The translations under genes were made by a program, and so were the position numbers. Below the pieces are notes generated by a model. That model had not been told where the DNA came from, searched no databases, and worked only from the letters and a program-made list of their open reading frames with translations. This document shows positions 29,214-33,757 of a stretch of DNA of 33,757 bases, in pieces. Source of the stretch: Desulfovermiculus halophilus DSM 18834 (lineage in GTDB: Bacteria > Desulfobacterota > Desulfovibrionia > Desulfovibrionales > Desulfothermaceae); contig NZ_JIAK01000028.1 of the NCBI RefSeq assembly GCF_000620765.1, positions 1 through 33,757 of the forward strand. Direction: 5' to 3'. The first letter of the stretch is position 1, and each line of letters begins with the position of its first letter.

Positions 29214-30890
29214 ATGTTGAAGAAATACGCGGGAGCCCTGTGCCTGATGGCATGCCTGGCCGTTCCCGGCATGCTCTGGGCCCAGCAGGCTCAGCAATTT
29301 GCCGTGGCCCCTTTTCAGGTCCACGGCCCGGATAAGTATCAGTATTTGCAAAAGGGCATCCAGTCCATGCTCACATCCCGTTTGACCTGGGAGGGCCGCT
29401 TGATGCCCAAGCGGGAAGGCGGAATGCAGCCGGTAGGCTCAACCGGCCAGGCCGAAGAGATGATGCAGGAGCTGGGAGTGGATCACCTGGTCTGGGGAGA
29501 GACCACCATTGTGGGCCAGGAAGCCAACGTAAGCGTGCATCTGGCTGGAGCACAGGGTGAAAAGGACTTTTCCCGCACCGCGGCCCTGGATAAGCTTATC
29601 CCGGCCCTGGAAGACGTGGCCGGAGATATCAGGGACACCATCTTTCCCCAGGAAAAAGAGAGCGCCGGGCAGGAGACGGGCGAGGCAGGGTCCGCGGGCC
29701 AAAGCGCTGAGAACGCTACCCCAAAGGTCAACGAGAACTTCGTGTATCAGAAGCAGCCCGCAGAGGGCGAGCAGCTCAATCCCCAGTTCGAGTATACCGG
29801 TTACCAGGGCTCGAAGGGCAGGTGGCGCAGTCAGTCCCTTTCCGTGACTGCAACCAACATGATCGTCGGGGATGGGGACGGGGACGGAGACAATGAGGTA
29901 TTCCTGCTCACCGACAATGGAGTACGGGCCTACACCATCGAGGGGAACAAGCTTTCCCAGCTTGCTGTCTACGAGGCCCCGAGGCGGCTGGAGTGCCTGA
30001 ACCTGAACAGTGTGGACTTAAACCGGGACGGATATCTGGAGATCGTGGTTTCCGCTATGCAGGGCGAGCGGGTTGAGTCCTTTGTCCTGAATTTCAAGGA
30101 CGGAAAATTTGAAGTAGTTGAGAAGGATATCAACTTCTTCATGAACGTCGTCCGGCAGCCGCCGGGGTACAGGCCGGTTCTCATCGGGCAGCGCAAAGGG
30201 AAATCAAAGCTTTTTGATCCCCCGGTACAGGAAGTGCTGCGCATGGACGGGAAGCTGACCCTGCAGCGCAAGGTGGACCTGCCCAGCCGGACCAATGTGT
30301 TCAATTTCACATACCTGCCCTTTAAAGACAGGCATAAGATCGTCATGGTCACTGAGAACGACCGTTTGGCGGTATTTAATCATAAAAACAACATAGAGTA
30401 TATAACGAGCAAGACCTATGCAGCGTCCGCCCAGGGAATTCCTAAGGACACCTCCTTTCCTGGGTTGGGGCAGGATACAGAAGATCCGACCAGGTTTTAT
30501 TACATCCCGTCCAGGCTGGTGCCCTGCAATCTGGATCAAAACGATGAGTTCGAGGTCCTGGCCAACCGGAATATCTCCATGGCCGCCCAGTTCTTCTCCC
30601 GCTACCGGTACTTTCCCAAGGGTGAGATCCACAGCCTGTTCTGGGACGGGGTGGGCTTGTCTCCGCAGTGGACCACCAGGCCCATCAACGGCACGGTGGT
30701 GGACTACGGGATAGCGGATATGAATAATGACGGCGGAACCGAGCTGTATGTCTGCATCGCCACCCATCCGGGACTGACTGGATTCAGTGAACGCAAAACA
30801 GTAGTCTATGCCTACGAACTGAACGTTCAGGGAGGAGATGTTGCAACAGAAGGGTTCTATCTTCAGCCCGGGCAGAAAGAGCAGAACTGA
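29214..30890 (+). CDS. secreted FG-GAP/VCBS-like repeat protein with a TolB-N/FlgO-like N-terminus
   Basis: The product (558 aa) has a Sec signal (KYAGALCLMACLAVPGMLWA). An N-terminal alpha/beta domain (about 28-130: FAVAPFQVHGPDKYQYLQKG, MLTSRLTWEGRL) resembles the TolB N-terminal/FlgO group. A Glu/Gly/Ala-rich linker (about 140-180) leads to a propeller-like region. This contains EF-hand-like loops typical of FG-GAP repeats: GDGDGDGDNEVFLL, DLNRDGYLEIVVS, NLDQNDEFEVLA and DMNNDGGTELYV. It is likely periplasmic or surface exposed and calcium-binding; no enzyme motif is visible. ATG 29214 has GGAGGAG five bases upstream. It stands alone and ends at a strong terminator. Confidence 0.8.
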   Translation: MLKKYAGALCLMACLAVPGMLWAQQAQQFAVAPFQVHGPDKYQYLQKGIQSMLTSRLTWEGRLMPKREGGMQPVGSTGQAEEMMQELGVDHLVWGETTIVGQEANVSVHLAGAQGEKDFSRTAALDKLIPALEDVAGDIRDTIFPQEKESAGQETGEAGSAGQSAENATPKVNENFVYQKQPAEGEQLNPQFEYTGYQGSKGRWRSQSLSVTATNMIVGDGDGDGDNEVFLLTDNGVRAYTIEGNKLSQLAVYEAPRRLECLNLNSVDLNRDGYLEIVVSAMQGERVESFVLNFKDGKFEVVEKDINFFMNVVRQPPGYRPVLIGQRKGKSKLFDPPVQEVLRMDGKLTLQRKVDLPSRTNVFNFTYLPFKDRHKIVMVTENDRLAVFNHKNNIEYITSKTYAASAQGIPKDTSFPGLGQDTEDPTRFYYIPSRLVPCNLDQNDEFEVLANRNISMAAQFFSRYRYFPKGEIHSLFWDGVGLSPQWTTRPINGTVVDYGIADMNNDGGTELYVCIATHPGLTGFSERKTVVYAYELNVQGGDVATEGFYLQPGQKEQN

Positions 30891-30916
30891 TGCCGGGTAG
30901 AAGGGAGAGGGTTGCA

Positions 30917-30949
30917 AAAGCCGGAGGCGTTTCGCCTCCGGCTTTTTTT
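30917..30949 (+). terminator. rho-independent terminator
   Basis: AAAGCCGGAGGCG-TTT-CGCCTCCGGCTTTTTTT: a 13-bp stem with a 3-nt loop and a T-tract, 27 bp after the stop at 30890. Confidence 0.95.
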
Positions 30950-31090
30950 GGGTCTCAAGAGGGGGTGTCGTACACCGCACAGAGGACAGAGGACAGAAGA
31001 CAGAAAGAAGAAAGCAACACAACACCCCCCAACCTCCTTCAGGACAGAAGTCAGAGATCAGACGTCAGAAGACAGAAAAAACCAGAAAGC

Positions 31091-31281
31091 AACACCCCCC
31101 AACCCCCCTCGAGGGGGGACGGGGTGGGAGATCAGCTGTAGCCTGGATCTGTAAGCCCGGGCGATTCCTGAAGTCGGCGCATCTGGATTCGCAGATTGTG
31201 GCAAAGCTGGATTTTTCGAATTGCGCCAGGAATCTGCGAGCCAAGTCCCCCCTTGAGGGGGGAATCCAAGGGGGGTGTTTC
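31091..31281. repeat. palindromic-arm repeat element, core type B
   Basis: The left arm (AACACCCCCCAA then CCCCCCTCGAGGGGGGAC) and right arm (CCCCCCTTGAGGGGGG then AATCCAAGGGGGGTGTTTCT) enclose a core starting GGGGTGGGAGATCAGCTGTA. It is about 85-90% alike, by eye, to the 33526-33720 copy and unlike core A. GACAGAG-like heptamer tracts and a fragment of a left arm (about 31019-31040) precede it, filling 30950-31090. Confidence 0.8.
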
Positions 31282-31354
31282 TGTTCTTCTTCATCTTCGG
31301 TCTAATGGCCTGGGGTCTTGCAGAACCATCCTGTCTCAGACCAATCCAGACCAC

Positions 31355-31388
31355 AAAAAAGCCGGGACCGAACAGTCCCGGCTTTTTT
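31355..31388 (-). terminator. rho-independent terminator of the porin gene (bidirectional shape)
   Basis: AAAAAAGCCGGGAC-CGAACA-GTCCCGGCTTTTTT, 34 bp past the minus-strand stop at 31423. The A-tract on the other side would also let it stop plus-strand transcripts. Confidence 0.92.
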
Positions 31389-31422
31389 CTCTTATCTTCG
31401 ACGTCCCAGACAAAAAAGCAAT

Positions 31423-32871
31423 CTAGAACGAGTAGGACAGACCGAAGCTGGAGACCAGGACATCCTCGTCCCGGTAATCATTGCCCCAAACGTCTTCCTC
31501 CATGTCCAGGGAGGCGTATCCGAACTCCAGCACAGCCTGGAGGTTTTCATAAATATTGTATGTGTTGTGCAGGGTGATCTCGTAGACGCTGTCTTCGTCC
31601 GTGAACTCCTGAAAGCGTCCGTCTTTGAAAACGCCCAGTTCGTCAGAGGTCATAGCATCTGTAAAGACCTCATCGTCGTGAGTGCCCTGGGAGTAGGCAA
31701 AGGCCAGAGTGTGCTCCAGCCTGTCCATGAACTGGATGTCCTTGAGGGCGAAGCCCAGAGTCCAGATCGCGTGCGGGATGTACTGGGCCATGGAGTAGTC
31801 TCCGTCCCGCATCCCGAACTGGGTATTGAAGCCGATGGCCACTCCAGAGGGCGGATAGACGTATCCATCGCTGTACAGAGTGGGAAAGGTCTCGCTCCCG
31901 TCGGAAATATCGTCGTCTTCACCTGAGGAATAGAGGAAGTATACGGACGGAGTGAACATATCCATGGCGTAGTCGACGCCGATGTCGAAGTAGTACCCGT
32001 CCCGGTCCATCGCACTGGTGTCACCGTCAACCTGGCCGTAAATGAACTGACCTTTGATGGTCAGTGGATCAAAGAGGTCGATGCCGAAAGGCAGGCCGAC
32101 CCAATAGGCCTCTGCTTCATCAGAGTGTGTATTCCATGTGCTTGTGTCGAGGTCGTTGCTCAGCTGGGTGGCGAATGTGCCCAGGCCCATGCCCCAGTTT
32201 TGGAAATCGTTGATATCCAGGCCGGGCTCGCTGTTTTCTCCGATCCAGGAGTAGATAAAGTAGGGTTCGACATTCCAGCCGTCCATGCTGATGGGCAGGG
32301 ACAGCAGGGATGCATCGAGCTGGTCTCCGCTGAGGTCGTCATCATCAACGTCGTGGATCCGGCTTTGATCGCTGGCTCGGATATATCCGGCGGTCAGGCT
32401 GACCCGGTCGGTGACCGGCACGTTCATGAACGCCCCGGGCATATCTCCGGCCAGAACCGGAGTGCCGAACGGACCTCCGGGAGCCACCCATCCGGACAGA
32501 CCCACGTTGAAGGTCACATCAGTGTTCGGCCAGGCAAAGTCAAGCTGGGCCCGCTTGACCTCTATCACACCTGCCTCGTCGTTGCCGAAACCGCTTTCTC
32601 CTTCCCAGCCCCAGCCGCTGGAGATCTCGTAGGCGACCGTGGCCGAGAGATTCTCATTTGCCGCGTATTCAAAGTACTGCCGCAACTCCTGGTTGATCAT
32701 CTGCTCATCGCCTTCGCCTTCCTCAAATCCGTAGTTGTCCACAAAGCTCATCACCGCCTTGAAGGACCCGTATGTGGATATATCTGGCATGTCTTGAGCC
32801 CAAGCTGTTCCGGAAATGAGGACCAAGAAAAGCCAGATGCAGATTCCTCCAGTCAACTGTTTGATGCTCAT
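31423..32871 (-). CDS. outer-membrane porin-like beta-barrel protein
   Basis: The product (482 aa) has a Sec signal ending in SGTAWA, then a mature chain rich in alternating aromatic/polar strands, acidic loops and glycine (VFTDAMTSDELGVF, GDYSMAQYIPHAIWTLGFAL). It ends with aromatic Phe after VSSFGLSYS, the signature recognised by the Bam machinery. Desulfovibrio-type major porins are similar in length and acidity. ATG 32871 follows CAAGGAGGAAGGG. It is a single-gene unit with its own terminator and a long, hairpin-filled upstream region. Selectivity cannot be read from the sequence. Confidence 0.85.
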   Translation of the reverse strand: MSIKQLTGGICIWLFLVLISGTAWAQDMPDISTYGSFKAVMSFVDNYGFEEGEGDEQMINQELRQYFEYAANENLSATVAYEISSGWGWEGESGFGNDEAGVIEVKRAQLDFAWPNTDVTFNVGLSGWVAPGGPFGTPVLAGDMPGAFMNVPVTDRVSLTAGYIRASDQSRIHDVDDDDLSGDQLDASLLSLPISMDGWNVEPYFIYSWIGENSEPGLDINDFQNWGMGLGTFATQLSNDLDTSTWNTHSDEAEAYWVGLPFGIDLFDPLTIKGQFIYGQVDGDTSAMDRDGYYFDIGVDYAMDMFTPSVYFLYSSGEDDDISDGSETFPTLYSDGYVYPPSGVAIGFNTQFGMRDGDYSMAQYIPHAIWTLGFALKDIQFMDRLEHTLAFAYSQGTHDDEVFTDAMTSDELGVFKDGRFQEFTDEDSVYEITLHNTYNIYENLQAVLEFGYASLDMEEDVWGNDYRDEDVLVSSFGLSYSF

Positions 32872-32930
32872 CCCTTCCTCCTTGCTCTGTTAACAGTTTG
32901 AATGTGGATACGAAACGGTCATATTAATGA

Positions 32931-33154
32931 GCGCAAAAAGTTGTTTACTTTTTGCGCGCTGCACTCAGCTGCGCGGGAAATAAATTCCCGCTTGCTTTAT
33001 ACGCGAGTCCCGCCATAGGCGGGACTACTAATGGGTGGGAAATGTAAAGAACATTTCCCACCCATTAGAGCATGTGCATTTAAAAAAGGTGAGCAATGCA
33101 TCCTTATGTAAGGAGGCGCGTCAGGTCATGCACAAGGAGATGGCATTGCTCACC
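32931..33154. other. cluster of five hairpins upstream of the porin gene
   Basis: In order: an 11-bp perfect stem (32931-32957, GCGCAAAAAGT), a 7-bp stem (32973-32991, GCGGGAA), a 9-bp perfect stem (33006-33026, AGTCCCGCC), a 16-bp perfect stem with a 5-nt loop (33030-33066, AATGGGTGGGAAATGT) and a 12-bp stem with a 43-nt loop (33088-33154, GGTGAGCAATGC). Five stems within 225 bp is far above background. It could be a regulatory RNA, a leader or decayed mobile DNA. From 33155 to 33435 I see no gene, only A/G-rich non-coding sequence. Confidence 0.65.
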
Positions 33155-33435
33155 TAAGGCCGATGACTCTTGTGTATGAGCAATAGAAGTGCCAAGATTG
33201 AGAAAAATGAAAAAAGTCTGATTTGTCAGTATGTTGGTACTTAGAAAGAAAGGTAAAGGTGGGAATATATGCGAGAGATCAGGCGCATATGGGCAGGTAG
33301 CGGTGTTAAGCGTTAAAACAGATGATCAAACAGGGGCCTGTTTCTGTGGATCTCGGATTTATGCAGGACGGCGGATTTGGAAAGCAGACTGTGGAAGTAG
33401 CTGTTTTTTTCCGAACCAAGCCCGGATCCTACGGG

Positions 33436-33720
33436 TCCTGCCCCCCTCGAGGGGGAATCCAAGGGGGTGTTTTTTTGCGGAGGGCAGAAGTCCAAGGCTC
33501 AAGGAGCAAGGGGCAGTTAGAAAGCAACACCCCCCAACCCCCCTCAAGGGGGGACGAGGTGGGAGATCAGCTGTAGCCTGGATTTGGGAACCCGGGCGAC
33601 TGCTGAAGTCGGAGTATCTGGATTCGCAGATTGTGGTAAAGCTGGATTTTCCGAATTGTGCCCGGAATTTGCGAACCAAGTCCCCCCTTGAGGGGGGAAT
33701 CCAAGGGGGGTGTTTCTTCT
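33436..33720. repeat. palindromic-arm repeats: one partial right arm, then a full core-B element
   Basis: A lone right arm (33436-33475, CCCCCCTCGAGGGGG then AATCCAAGGGGGTG) is followed by about 50 bp, then a complete element (33526-33720) that matches 31091-31281. The sequences after the two right arms are also alike: GCGGAGGGCAGAAGTCCAAG at about 33477 and GCGGAGGGCCGAAGTCCAAG at 33721. This suggests tandem duplication. The window ends inside this second flank. Confidence 0.8.
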
Positions 33721-33757
33721 GCGGAGGGCCGAAGTCCAAGTCTAAAGGAGTAAGGCT

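Overview
The window looks like the chromosome of an anaerobic, sulfur-metabolising deltaproteobacterium, most like the Desulfovibrionales/Desulfohalobiaceae. The reasons are stacked iron-sulfur and molybdopterin redox genes, a multihaem cytochrome c, a sulfite-exporter-type transporter, a CoA-disulfide-reductase/rhodanese fusion, sigma-54 promoters and a Gram-negative porin. No rRNA, tRNA, dsr or 16S marker is present, so the taxonomic call is an inference.

Layout. Positions 1-271 hold most of an ISL3-type miniature element carrying a long palindrome. A sigma-54 promoter at 513-528 precedes a FAD/NAD(P)H persulfide (CoA-disulfide) reductase with a rhodanese tail (649-2355). A repeat-rich gap follows (2356-3147). 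A long minus-strand block runs from 18176 down to 3148. In transcription order it holds: two small membrane proteins, one resembling the YidC/EMC3 superfamily; a signal-less molybdopterin oxidoreductase of polysulfide/thiosulfate reductase type; its four-cluster ferredoxin subunit; a GltD-like flavoprotein; a 72-aa protein; a HoxU/NuoG-like ferredoxin; a ferritin-like protein; a PhnD-like lipoprotein; a histidine kinase; a stand-alone receiver; a PEP-synthase-like protein; and a dual-specificity phosphatase fused to a YkgJ-type cysteine cluster. Next to it a TauE/SafE transporter (minus strand, sigma-54 promoter) is divergent from a tandem PhnD-like protein, a second histidine kinase and an NtrC-type activator (20425-25214).

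The right third holds a MNT/HEPN pair followed directly by a 79-bp ISL3-type MITE with 8-bp target duplications, then the most striking gene of the window. This gene (26370-27944, minus) encodes a rhodanese fused to eight CXXCH haem sites. Two in-frame TGA codons replace both cysteines of the rhodanese active-site C-x-C, so it is very probably a selenoprotein with a U-x-U site rather than a pseudogene. A DUF559 nuclease, a secreted FG-GAP-like protein and an outer-membrane porin follow, among many copies of a palindromic repeat family whose arms read CCCCCCTTGAGGGGGG.

How the parts may work together (inference). Two paralogous 'periplasmic PhnD-like binding protein plus histidine kinase' sensors share a cysteine cluster inserted inside HAMP. 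One feeds a sigma-54 activator placed beside the sigma-54-driven tauE-like gene, with a TGTCC-N6-GGACA inverted repeat about 86 bp upstream of the predicted start. The other feeds a receiver, PEP-synthase-like and phosphatase output. The metabolic genes could together handle sulfane sulfur, sulfite or thiosulfate in periplasm and cytoplasm. The signal molecule and the true substrates cannot be read from the sequence.
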